Below are positions 1 through 10,590 of a stretch of 64,000 nt of DNA, in pieces. Under the pieces are notes generated by a model. That model made no database searches, was not told where the DNA came from, and saw only the letters and a program-made list of their open reading frames with translations. Source of the stretch: Scylla paramamosain (Eukaryota > Arthropoda > Malacostraca > Decapoda > Portunidae); the NCBI RefSeq assembly GCF_035594125.1, contig NC_087166.1, positions 19,351,266-19,415,265 on the forward strand. Direction: 5' to 3'. Every line of letters begins with the position of its first letter. Position 1 is the stretch's first letter. Position numbers and translations under genes: made by a program.

Positions 1-1258
1 CTTATTATTTGCACTTGACAGACTTTTCGTCCTTAGTAACTTTGCATGTCCAGGAAGTACACATCTCATAAGGATATCGTGCTTGCCACTGAATGTCATA
101 AATTAGGTTTGAAAATATCTGAAATCAGCACTAATACTGAGTACAACCAAGAATTGTTCAGAATATTCGTTTAGAATATCGTTTTTTTTTTTTTTTATTA
201 TTATTAAGGAAGGAGGTTGTGTGAAGATACAGACACATGGACAACGGGGATACAGGCCTCATATTATTACGCCATATACTTTAAGGAGAAGGTAATCCTA
301 CTCCTACGGCCAGGAAACGTGAGGAAAAAAAAAAATCCAAACATCTTCAGTGTCATAAGGATCAGAATAGTTGAATGCTTGTTGCACAAAAACCTTGGAT
401 ACATTAAAGTGATGCAACGAAAATAAATCTCAGTTACGAAAGCACAAAGGAAGAAAAAAGTTTTGTTTCCCAAGGAACACAGGGATTGGAACTTTAGAGA
501 TATGGATGAAGATGAAGTGCGAGTGACGCGTCAGGCAAGAAGGTATCGGGTACGCGTGACGTGCACCATTCACGGTGAACTGCATTACTTCTAGCGTAAA
601 ACATCCACAATTATTGGTTTGGTATAGTTATGGATATGGTGGTTCTTAGAACGTAAGTTAAGTATATAAACGCATAACATTATTCCCAGCGAGCCCTGGG
701 AGTCATCTTTTGAGAAGAGTAGCACAAACACTTTCACGCCGGACGGAGCGCCAAACCTCAAAACAAAATTAATAAAAAAAAAAAAGGTTCTCTGATTGTG
801 GTATTACTTGTATTACGGACTGGCTCGCGAACTCTTCCGCTCTTTCACCCATCAAAAACCCTTGGGCTAGGCTCAAAGCTAAGTTAAGGGAGAAAAACAC
901 ATAATCTTTCCCCATATAACAAGGAGGAGATACGAAAGGTCAATTGGCGCATAATGTAAACGAACGCGAATGTAATGTACATTAATGTACATCAATGTAC
1001 AATACGTTCCTTATTAACATCTTATTAATATGGATATACAACGCTTTTTTTTTACCATCTGGTCGAAAATGCCATATCGACGAGTACATCCTCCATAATG
1101 ACAGTACTGTGTTTTCCTCCGGATCCGTTTGCACCCAGCACGTTCTTTACCTCTTAATAAATGTTTTCACGTACCTTATGTACCTCCTTGTATGCTTCAT
1201 TTCTTTCATCTTCTAAAACAAAAGTGCTAAACAGAAATCAATATCCCATGAAAACACT
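1..1258. other. AT-rich stretch without a recognisable gene
   Basis: Only short frames without domain character are present. A poly-T run lies near 183-196. A 10-bp motif (AATGTACATT-like) is repeated about three times near 970-1003. Confidence 0.6.
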
Positions 1259-1887
1259 TATGGTCTGACCATTTTGAATTAAGCATTTAGGCGTTGTCCT
1301 TTCCGGAGGTACCCGGCCTGCGGCACTGCCACTCTTATACCAAGACACACCTAATATCAGGTACTTCCTACCTCAAAATTAAATGGTGCCGTAGCATATA
1401 TACATTGTGATGCTCTAGAAAAGGTAAGTTATTGTAATTTATTTATTTTTTTTATGATAATTACTTTTTTTTTTTTTTTTTTTACAAAACTTGGCAACGT
1501 TTCCTCCAGGCGTTGTCACGTCTCCAAGGGTTATCAAGTGAGGTCACATGGTTAGAGTGACCGTGTTAATCCATGGTCACTTCCTTTCTCGCCGCCAGCC
1601 AGGATGGAAGCTACTTCTCCCGCTCGCTCTCGTCATCACAGCAGAGAAAAGAGCTTACTTATTCAATAAATAAGTATTTTTTTGGAAGAAAAGGCTAATA
1701 TGGGGTCATTACTTGACCCCTCAAGAGCTGTTACCCGAACAGCGAAAGCCACCAACGTACCTTCACTTTTATCTCGATGGTGGTGTTGAAAAAAGTTGTA
1801 ACTATAAAATAAAAATATATCATCATAGTTTAATGGAAATATCATATCTAAAAGGAAACCTATCTCATTTAAACGAAATTCACAATG

Positions 1888-1889
<2 letters not shown>

Positions 1890-1960
<71 letters not shown>
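1890..1960. repeat. (AG)n microsatellite
   Basis: AG dinucleotide array with one AAAG interruption, inside TIR element copy 1. Element copy 2 has an AG array at the same relative place. Confidence 0.95.
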
Positions 1961-2076
1961 GGTGGGGGGGCGGTAGCTTGACTGACTCACAGGAAGATTT
2001 TTTTACAAGTCTTAATGATTCATAGGCAAGTATAGATCTCTGATAGAAATAAATTTGCATGAAATGTAAATTGTAT

Positions 2077-2080
<4 letters not shown>

Positions 2081-2169
<89 letters not shown>
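2081..2169. repeat. (AG)n microsatellite
   Basis: Uninterrupted AG array close to the right end of TIR element copy 1; the matching array in copy 2 is at 20118-20182. Confidence 0.95.
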
Positions 2170-2173
<4 letters not shown>

Positions 2174-2311
2174 TTATGGGGAGCGAAGTTATCAGCGACA
2201 TATAAGCTCTAATTTGATAATTGCCCAGTATAAGGTTTGGCAGAGCCGTAGGCCGGGGATTCCCTCGATAGGACAATGCCTAAACGCAAAATTCAAAATG
2301 GTCAGACCATA

Positions 2312-3147
<836 letters not shown>

Positions 3148-3174
3148 TTTTTGTGATGCCAGGCAATAAGTTTT

Positions 3175-3342
3175 CTTTGAGGCAGACGATGTTAATAGCT
3201 ATGGCACATTCTCCATTATTCATTTTCTTGTGAGTGTTTTCTATTTTTTGTATAGTCTTCCGGAGGTGTTCAGGAAATTTGCTGAGTATTTGTCCATATG
3301 GCGACGTTTCGGATCTTCCTAGATCCACCTTCAGGCTGGGTC
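3175..3342 (-). repeat. PLE terminal arm, inverted copy
   Basis: Reverse complement of 5211-5380 with scattered mismatches and small indels, by eye roughly 85% identical. Read on the minus strand it opens a frame (from 3328) with [14 protein letters not shown], like the N-terminal region of PLE proteins. That frame is cut off by the (TA)n array. Confidence 0.85.
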
Positions 3343-4840
3343 AACAAGGAGGAATATATTAAGAGAATCAACACTATCCTCAGCAACTCCTCTGAATTAA
3401 AAAAGATAATACTTAACCCCACCGATTCCATCAAGAAGAAAGTCAACGACGCTATCAGTACCCACCTTAGGACTCAAAGCTTGCCGGAGAATATTCACCT
3501 GGCTACACGTATGGAAACGTCAAGTCACATAAAATAAACAACCCTCTACGTCCTATCATCTCCCAAATACCCACAGCTACCTACAATATTGCCAAGAAAT
3601 TGAATGAAATACTGAAACCGTACGTGCCAAACACACACAGCCTTTCATCGGCTGCTGACTTCCTCGAGATTCGCCTCCCTCGACGTAGAGAGCCTGTTCA
3701 CGAATGTCCCCGTTGATACTACAATCGATCTCATCCTCCAGCGAGTTTTACCACAATGAAGAAACTGTGCCCCCGAAAATTCCTGAAAATACACTGAAGA
3801 CGTTACCGCAAATCTGCACGAAGGAGGCACCGTTCATCTGCCCTAGTGGTAATATGTACCAACAGATTGACAGCGTAGCAATGGACAACCCATAAGGAGT
3901 ACTGTTCGTGAATTTCCTCATGGGCAGTATTGAAACATCCCTGCTCGCTGACAACAAGCCCTCTCTTTACTGTCGTTACGTAGACGACATTTTCATGTGA
4001 GTCAAGAACATTCAGGAACTGCAGGAGCTCAGACAACATTTTATCACCGCCTCAGGGTTTAACTTCACTTACGAAAAAGCATGCGAAGGACGCCTTCCTT
4101 TCCTCGACATCCTCGTGACAGCAGGCAGAGCGGGATTCAAGACTACAGTTTATACCAAGCATACAAATCAAGGACTTTGCCTCAGCGGGAATAGCAAGTG
4201 ATCCAAACGCTTCCTTCAATCAACTATTAGTGCATACGTCAGAAGAGCTTTCTCCCACTGTTCAACTTGGAGCGATACCAACCAAGAGATAGAACGGGTC
4301 ACCCAAGTACTCGTTAACAACGGCTATCGTAACTCCGACGTATCAAGAGTCATCAGGACGTATATGGATAAATGGAATGAGCAACAAAACACCGAAACAC
4401 AGGAGAAACACAAAACCATCAAGTTATTCTACAGGAACTTCACATCAACTGAGCACAAGATAGATGAAGAAATAATAAGAAGTATAATAAACAAGAACGT
4501 GCACCCTACCGACGCAGAGCAAGAGATCAAACTTATCATCACTACAAAACAACAGACATTCCATCTACTATTCCGAAATCGACCTAGCACAACCAAGATG
4601 CCCTTAAAGGAAGACATCGTCATTTACCAACACACTTGCAACAGTGAAGAGTATGGGCCTCACTCTTACACTGGAATGACGAGGACCTCCCTAACTCGGT
4701 GTCTCACCTGCCACCTATCCAACGGCGCTATCAAAGACCACTACGCTGCCAAGCATAACTCAAGCCTCACTCGTCAAGATATGGAAAATAAAACAACAGT
4801 ACTTGACAGGGAAGTGACTATCGACGTCTCCTCTTCCTAG
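3298..4840 (+). pseudogene. PLE reverse transcriptase with C-terminal GIY-YIG-type endonuclease, broken
   Basis: In established PLEs the RT copies the RNA and the C-terminal GIY-YIG domain nicks the target. Visible landmarks in order: LRPIISQIPTATYNIAKKLN near 3546, SLDVESLFTNVP-like near 3675-3710, the catalytic block YCRYVDDIF near 3970-3995, FLDILVTAG near 4105, and a last open part at 4364-4840. Within that part, residues ~98-131 read GPHSYTGMT, then RCLTCHLSNGAIKDHY, which is the GIY-YIG-like core. The frame is broken by shifts between 3537 and 3700 and by several stops, including one right after the YVDD block. No full protein can be made. PLE identity is firm; the subclade is not settled. 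Confidence 0.82.
3303..3334 (-). ncRNA. Hammerhead-ribozyme-like motif (degenerate), left arm
   Basis: Minus strand: CTGAAGG, then a GGATC/GATCC stem closed by a TAGGAA loop, then GAAACGTC. This resembles the hammerhead core CUGANGA-stem II-GAAA followed by a UH cleavage site, with one core change (last A to G) and one extra U before stem II. Hammerheads are established in PLE terminal repeats. Confidence 0.35.
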
Positions 4841-5210
4841 AAGCTATATACATAATAACAAAGATACCTACAATCAGCAGGCAAGCAGATAACTTCCAAG
4901 TACTTCCCACAGTAAGACGCAAAGGGGATCAGCGAGTTACGAGTTGACACAGGCGAGCCAGTCACCGAACTCGGCGCCGCCATCTCTCGCCCCTGTCATC
5001 CGCTAAACGGTATATAACCGGCCCACTCACCAGACGCCGATCAGCACACACCACCAAAAACTTCATTTAAAAAAATAGCAACGTGGTCTGCTCACAATCT
5101 TTAATCTACTACTTTCCTTCAATTTCCTTTCTTTTACTTCTTCTGTCGAAACTCTTCAATATTCTCCATCTTTCTACAAGCAAAGCAAAGCAAAGCAAAA
5201 ACGCCGACCA

Positions 5211-5379
5211 GACCCAGCTTGAAGATGGATCTAGGAACATCCGAAACGTCGTCATATGGACAAATACTCAGCATACTTCCTGATCACCTCCGGAAGTACG
5301 AAAAATAGAAAACATCCACAAGAAAAAAAAAAAAAAAAATGAAGAATGTGTCATAGCTTTTAACATCGTCTCCCTCAAA

Positions 5380-5380
<1 letters not shown>
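5211..5380 (+). repeat. PLE terminal arm, direct copy
   Basis: Partner of the inverted arm at 3175-3342. It follows ~370 bp of untranslated sequence after the PLE coding region and ends exactly where (TA)n begins. A short poly-A expansion at 5323-5339 is not present in the other arm. Confidence 0.85.
5219..5250 (+). ncRNA. Hammerhead-ribozyme-like motif (degenerate), right arm
   Basis: TTGAAGA, then a GGATC/CATCC stem with the same loop as the left arm, then GAAACGTC. Here the first core base is changed (C to T), while the base altered in the left arm is intact. The two arms therefore decay at different core positions, consistent with an intact ancestral motif. Confidence 0.35.

Positions 5381-5462
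<82 letters not shown>
5381..5462. repeat. (TA)n microsatellite hosting the mariner
   Basis: TA array bounded on the left by the PLE arm and on the right by the mariner end. Its continuation, TATATAT, is at 6776-6783. Confidence 0.97.
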
Positions 5463-5463
<1 letters not shown>

Positions 5464-5653
5464 GAGGTGTGTCATTAAAGTTCCAGGACTGGTGTCCTAA
5501 AAGATGAATTTCAAACCCAAGCCACAAACCACCATATTTCCCCTTCAAAGTAATCCTTCTGGAGTATACAACTGCGCTCCCAACCCTCTACAGTCACTAA
5601 TCTTTTTCTTACGTGCTTTTAAAATCATGTCCTCTGTTGCAGGTCGTTTAACA

Positions 5654-6709
5654 ATGAGCGCTGAACAGCGAACAAACTTGAAGTTTTTGGTGCAGTTGGG
5701 GAAAACGCCGTCAGAAGCACTGGGTATGCTGCAAAAAGTGTACGGGGATGAGACAATGTCACGCTCACGTGTTTTTGAGTGGTGCAAGAGGTTCAAAGAG
5801 GGCCGGGAGGACGTGGAAGATGACCCCAGGAGTGGAAGACCCTCAACGAGCAGGAATGAGGCCAATGTTGAGCGTGTCAAGCAGATGGTGCGTGACGATC
5901 GTCGGTTGACTGTTCGAAAGATCGCAGATGAGCTTGGCATGAACCACAACAGCGTGTGGAAGATTATCACTGAAGATCTGGGCATGCGGAAAGTCTGTGC
6001 GAAGATGGTGCCGAGACTCCTGAACGATGACCAGAAGGGACGACGCATGCAGGTGTGTCAGGACATCCTCGAGCGTCTGGAAACTGAACCAGACTTGCTC
6101 AGGAGAGTCATCACCGGCGATGAGTCCTGGGTATTTGAGTACGACCCGGAGACCAAACGCCAGAGCCTTCAATGGAAGAGTGCGGCGTCGCCACGGCCGA
6201 AGAAAGCAAGGCAGTCCAGGTCCAGCTTCAAGGTCATGTTGATCGCTTTCTTCGATGTGAGGGGCATCGTCCACTGCGAGTTCTTGCCACAGGGCCAGAC
6301 AGTCAACCAACATGTGTACAAAGAAGTACTGCGGCGTCTGCTTCGTGCAGTGCGCGAGAAGAGGCGGGAGTTGTGGCAGGGCAACTCGTGGCTGCTTCAC
6401 CACGACAATGCGCCTGCTCACAATGCCCTGAGCATCAGAGAGTTCTTGGCCAAGAAGAACATCGCCGTGCTGGAGCAACCGCCCTACTCACCTGACCTCG
6501 CTCCGTGCGACTTCTTCCTCTTCCCCAAGCTCAAGGAGGTCATGAAGGGGACCCGTTTTGATGATGCGGACGACATCAAAAAGGCCGTGACGACGGAGCT
6601 GAGGAGCATCCCGCAAGAATCCTTCCAGCAGTGCATGCAAGCCTGGCAGAGAAGGATGGACAAGTGCATGCGGTGCCAGGGGGATTACTTCGAAGGAGAT
6701 AACCTATAG
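5654..6709 (+). CDS. Mariner transposase, DD34D
   Basis: The enzyme would cut and paste the element by binding its TIRs. Starting at the ATG at 5654 gives 351 residues, the usual mariner size. In-frame ATGs at 5504 and 5627 would add an unusual N-terminal extension. N-terminal helix-turn-helix regions span about residues 5-60 and 85-115. The catalytic triad is D156 (TGDESWVF), D251 (LLHHDNAPAH) and D286 (YSPDLAPCDFFLF), with exactly 34 residues between the last two. The linker reads MVPRLL in place of the common WVPHEL. The frame is more GC-rich than its AT-rich surroundings. Whether it is active cannot be told from sequence alone. Confidence 0.93.
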   Translation: MSAEQRTNLKFLVQLGKTPSEALGMLQKVYGDETMSRSRVFEWCKRFKEGREDVEDDPRSGRPSTSRNEANVERVKQMVRDDRRLTVRKIADELGMNHNSVWKIITEDLGMRKVCAKMVPRLLNDDQKGRRMQVCQDILERLETEPDLLRRVITGDESWVFEYDPETKRQSLQWKSAASPRPKKARQSRSSFKVMLIAFFDVRGIVHCEFLPQGQTVNQHVYKEVLRRLLRAVREKRRELWQGNSWLLHHDNAPAHNALSIREFLAKKNIAVLEQPPYSPDLAPCDFFLFPKLKEVMKGTRFDDADDIKKAVTTELRSIPQESFQQCMQAWQRRMDKCMRCQGDYFEGDNL

Positions 6710-6727
6710 TTTGTAGCCTGGATGTGA

Positions 6728-6733
6728 AATAAA
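6728..6733 (+). terminator. Polyadenylation signal of the mariner gene
   Basis: AATAAA lies 18 bp after the transposase stop and just before the right TIR. Confidence 0.6.
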
Positions 6734-6783
6734 ACTTGTGTGGCACCAGTCCTGGAACTTTAATGACACACCTCGTATATATA

Positions 6784-7368
<585 letters not shown>

Positions 7369-7651
7369 GTGTGTGAGGCTTAGTATAACAAGTACATTTT
7401 TGTGTAAATAAAGTGTTTCAATTGTTTTCATGAGAAAGGAATTGCGATAAATAAAAAAAATAAAAAAAATTTGTAATAGCCATAATTATATCCACCTGTT
7501 TTATATTTATTACAGTCATTTTACTGTATAGAATGGAATTATTCACGTTGCCACTATTACTGGATCTTTTTTTTTTGTCATGTTGTCACTATTACTGGAT
7601 CTTCGCATTTATTTCTGCCAATGGCTTCCCCCAATTAGACTGATATAGCGA

Positions 7652-7766
<115 letters not shown>

Positions 7767-7974
7767 CTTGTATTTCCATATATTAAGAGGAAAGAAAAAG
7801 TTATTATGGTTCTTCTAGAAATATGAGGTTGCAACATGGAGCTTATACCTTACGTGTCCAGAGGTGTGAAACTCAAATAATTTCAAGAGCCTCATGCACT
7901 TCGTTATGGTCTTGAGGTCCATCATATATTTTGTAGGTTTTGCCAAGGATTAAACGTCGAAAACATCCAAAGCT

Positions 7975-8008
<34 letters not shown>

Positions 8009-8009
8009 G
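7975..8009. repeat. (CAA)n microsatellite
   Basis: CAA array, followed by C- and A-rich sequence to about 8190 with loosely repeated CACACCA/CATCACA words. Confidence 0.95.
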
Positions 8010-8196
8010 CACAAAAGCAGAAGGAGGAAAGGTACCATAGTAACAACACCACATACATTATAAAACCACATCACCTATCACACCAAGCTACACCACAAAC
8101 CACATCACACCATACATCCCATTCAGCCAAACCATACAAACCCGCATAACACCAAACATCATATCCAGCCACACCACAAATTACATCACATCATGG

Positions 8197-8197
<1 letters not shown>

Positions 8198-8275
<78 letters not shown>
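8198..8275. repeat. Compound (TTA)n(GTA)n microsatellite
   Basis: TTA units to 8240 change abruptly into GTA units to 8275, as if one base substitution had spread through the second half. Confidence 0.95.
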
Positions 8276-9136
8276 TTACAGATAAAATGCATTTATGAAG
8301 AATGTGGCGATTTATTTTCTACAACGTAATAATATTTAACAATAAATATTGCATGAAAAGAAAATCTGAACAAAAATACTTTGTCCGAAGAAAACCATAG
8401 ATACATTAAATTAAAAGGGTTAACAGCTCTCCCATTAGTTAGAAGGAAATTAAAATGTCAACCAGTATACTATGAAGGCGAATTAAATCTCTAAAAGATT
8501 GTTACACTAAGAAGAATAAAGGATAAATAAATAAATAATAAAATTACTAATGCAACAAATGAAAGTAAGAGAGAGGTAAGAAGAGACACAGGTTGGGCAC
8601 AAGAATTTGACACGTTTCTGACGCGTGGCCTATCGGCAGCAGTTAAACTTTCAGCCTAACATTCCTTTCGTATTCCCCATGTAATTTTCCTTACGTCCCA
8701 TTGTTCATTAAATTTGACTCTCACCCAGCATTTAATAAAAGAGTTTCCTTCGAGAATAAAGTAGTCGGTGTTCATCCAGCTCCGATGGCGTAGTCACTAG
8801 AAGTTTCAGAAGTAAAGTGATTTATTAATTTAAGCCAACGCTGAGTAAGGCGCGTCAGCGAGCGGACGGGTGAATGTGTGTCACCTTCCCACCCCTCTCC
8901 TATCCCCCCCACCCTCGTTGTACCGGAGTGAAAGCAGGATTGCCAGATTGGCGTTTTTACGTCAAATTCTGCATTTCTGGCATTATTTTACTGTGTATGG
9001 CAGGTAATTTATTGTTTGGCATTCTTTAGAATTTGGCATCTTTACTAGCGGTTTTTTTTTTTTTTTTTTTTTTTTTAAATATCCAGTCTTGATATGAAAC
9101 CGAGACCATTCTTTTACTTACATAAAGCCTTCCTCA
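8276..9136. other. No gene recognised
   Basis: AT-rich sequence with a poly-T run near 9053-9077 and a C-rich patch near 8885-8920. I see no coding or structural signal. Confidence 0.55.
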
Positions 9137-9272
9137 GGGAGAGGGGAGGCATGCAGTTAGCAAGATCAGAAGAGCAGTTAGCATTAAAAAGCGGTAGAAG
9201 ATAGCAAGAGATGCAACATTGCGGCGATGAGAGAGAGGCTGGAGACAGTCAATTAGAGGAGAATAGATGATG
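9137..9272 (-). mobile_element. LINE family copy M, short internal fragment
   Basis: Matches the complement of the segment shared by the other LINE copies that encodes the ANCMPPLLP region and the upstream LSHRRNVASLAVF region. Both ends are truncated. It sits just before the Gmr1-like integrase start. Confidence 0.8.
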
Positions 9273-9329
9273 AAATGGTAGTGAATTACTCCTAGTTGTT
9301 TTGCCATCTAAGTTCAGTCAGAGAAGCAC

Positions 9330-9396
9330 TAGTGCTGCTGGCACATGAGGGCCCGATGGTGGGTCACTTTTTTAATTAGGAAAATAGTGCCAAGAC
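9330..9396 (+). pseudogene. Integrase zinc-finger start of the Gmr1-like element (left part)
   Basis: The frame reads LLAHEGPMVGHFF, then a stop, then ENSAKT, and breaks at the AAGAC where the LTR element entered. It resumes after 14189 with TTYFWGG. The first His pair of the integrase HHCC zinc finger (H...GH) is visible. Joining across the LTR element restores the usual spacing to the downstream C-C pair, so these are two halves of one gene. Confidence 0.65.
9392..9396. repeat. Target-site duplication AAGAC, left copy
   Basis: Five bases directly before the left LTR, identical to 14185-14189 directly after the right LTR. Confidence 0.85.
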
Positions 9397-9547
9397 TATT
9401 GGATATATTATTATTTGTACGATATGTTTTCCCGGCGGCAAGCCAAGCACTGCTTGTCGCCAAGAGTGTATCCTCAGTTCCGGGCCGAGCCCAATAAAGG
9501 AGAGACGTGTTTCCCTGTGTCTCGTTCCCCTGCCTAGCTATCTTACA
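9397..9547 (+). repeat. 5' LTR of the Ty3 element
   Basis: 151 bp, starting TATTGGATATATT and ending CTATCTTACA. It contains AATAAA at 9493-9498. It differs from the 3' LTR at four positions (about 2.6%). Confidence 0.93.
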
Positions 9548-9565
9548 TGGCGCAGTGAAACCCTT
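9548..9565 (+). promoter_or_regulatory. Putative primer binding site
   Basis: TGGCGCAGTGAAACCC directly follows the 5' LTR, where the tRNA primer of LTR elements anneals. I did not identify which tRNA it matches. Confidence 0.5.
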
Positions 9566-9581
9566 ACCTACACCGGTCAAG

Positions 9582-10590
9582 ATGCCTCTACCTCGCCGAT
9601 CCCCTCGCTCGACGCCTAGGGCCTCGACGACAGTGGTTCCTCGCAGCCTCCAGCCGCTGCTCCAGCAGGCAAGGCAGACCATCAGTGACCAGCAACAAGC
9701 CATCACCACCTTGCAGGCCAACATGGCGGCGCTCATCACACGAGGCAACGTGGCGCCCGCCCCTCGGGTGCCTCTCTCGGCTGCCCCCGAGAAATGCGAC
9801 CTGGATATGACACCAGCTGCATTCAGGTCGTGGAAACGGTCCATGGAGTGCTGGCTTCTCCTCTGCAAGTGGCCACGCCAGGAAGCGGTCCATCACGTCA
9901 GACTCCTCTGTGGCCCCCCGCTGCAACGTGCCTTGGACGCCAGATTCACCTTCAACCAGTGGAGCGCCCTCACACAGCAGGAGGCGCTGGACGCCATTGG
10001 TAACCTAGTGCTTCGCTCCTCCACCCCGGCAGTGCAGTGGGCAGAGTTTTTCGGTGTCAGCTAAGGGCAGGACGAGTGTGTTAGTGACTACTTCGTACGG
10101 GGCGCCCAGAAAGTCAACGACTGCGCTTTCGAGTGTCCCCAGTGCAGCCTCAACCTCTCTGAGTACTTGCTATTGAAAAAGCTTGTGGTAGGCATCCGCG
10201 ACACGGGCCTCAAACAGCAGGTGTATCAGGCGTGTGACTCGTTAGGCAGTGTGGACGCCCTAAGGGCCATGTGTTGTGCATATGAGGCAGCCCGCCAACA
10301 CACCACAGGCGTGGGCGGTTGGCGGGAAAGCAGTCGCGCGGCTGGCACCGTGCGGGCCGAGGAGAACGGGAACCAGACGCTCGACGCCGCCGCTGCCTCT
10401 GGCAATACACAGCCCTCACGTACTTGCTGGAACTGTGGTACTTCGCACGCCCCTGACAGAGCTTCCTGCCCGGCCAGGGAAGCAGTCTGCGTCGCCTGTC
10501 GTAAGAAAGGTCACTTCAAGGGGTGCTGCAGGAGCTCCAAGCGCCCACACGGCACTGCATCTGCCTACGCCGTCTCGGGATCAGTGACAA
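9582..10590 (+). pseudogene. Ty3 gag region with two zinc knuckles, interrupted by a stop
   Basis: Gag packages the element RNA. The start is the first ATG after the primer site. The N-terminus is basic and proline-rich, followed by a Q-rich helix (QQARQTISDQQQAITTLQAN). A capsid-like region reads FRSWKRSMECWLLLC. The frame stops at TAA 10062-10064 and continues in the same frame, with no shift, to the nucleocapsid. That part has CWNCGTSHAPDRASC and CVACRKKGHFKGCC; the second is an exact CX2CX4HX4C knuckle. The stop lies in the middle of capsid, so I read it as a nonsense mutation, not a programmed gag/pol stop. Confidence 0.8.

Larger units (their letters stand above)
1261..2309. mobile_element. 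Non-autonomous TIR transposon, copy 1
   Basis: The ends are inverted repeats. The left end starts TGGTCTGACCATTTTGAATT, and the reverse complement of the right end starts with the same 20 bases. Similarity continues imperfectly for about 75 bp per end. The element is flanked by TA on both sides (1259-1260 and 2310-2311). There is no transposase frame; the interior holds two (AG)n arrays and a short palindromic stretch near 1558-1582. A second copy at 19294-20325 has the same layout, which fixes the boundaries. A TA duplication suggests mobilisation by a Tc1/mariner-type enzyme; that is inference. Confidence 0.8.
3175..5380 (+). mobile_element. Penelope-like element (PLE) with inverted terminal arms, degraded
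   Basis: A plus-strand reverse transcriptase/GIY-YIG coding region lies between two copies of a ~170-bp segment in opposite orientation (3175-3342 and 5211-5380). Both outer ends run into (TA)n arrays. Each arm carries the terminal repeat with a hammerhead-like motif, plus the start of a coding region pointing outward. So this is one PLE body with partial neighbouring copies, one inverted and one in tandem. That arrangement is known for Penelope-like elements with pseudo-LTRs. Confidence 0.8.
5463..6775 (+). mobile_element. Mariner-family DNA transposon, apparently complete
   Basis: Total length is 1313 bp. Perfect 32-bp terminal inverted repeats occupy 5463-5494 and 6744-6775 (outer end CGAGGTGTGTCATTAAAG). 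TA on both sides is the expected target duplication, although it cannot be told apart from the surrounding TA repeat. One uninterrupted transposase frame lies inside, with a polyadenylation signal between its stop and the right TIR. This is the only element in the window with no visible lesion. Confidence 0.93.

Noticed and set aside
5545..6669. Minus-strand and alternate frames across the mariner
   Set aside because: Shadows of the transposase; only the plus-strand frame has the DD34D motifs.
10062..10064. Programmed stop-codon readthrough between gag and pol
   Set aside because: The stop is inside capsid, before the zinc knuckles, not at the gag/pol border.
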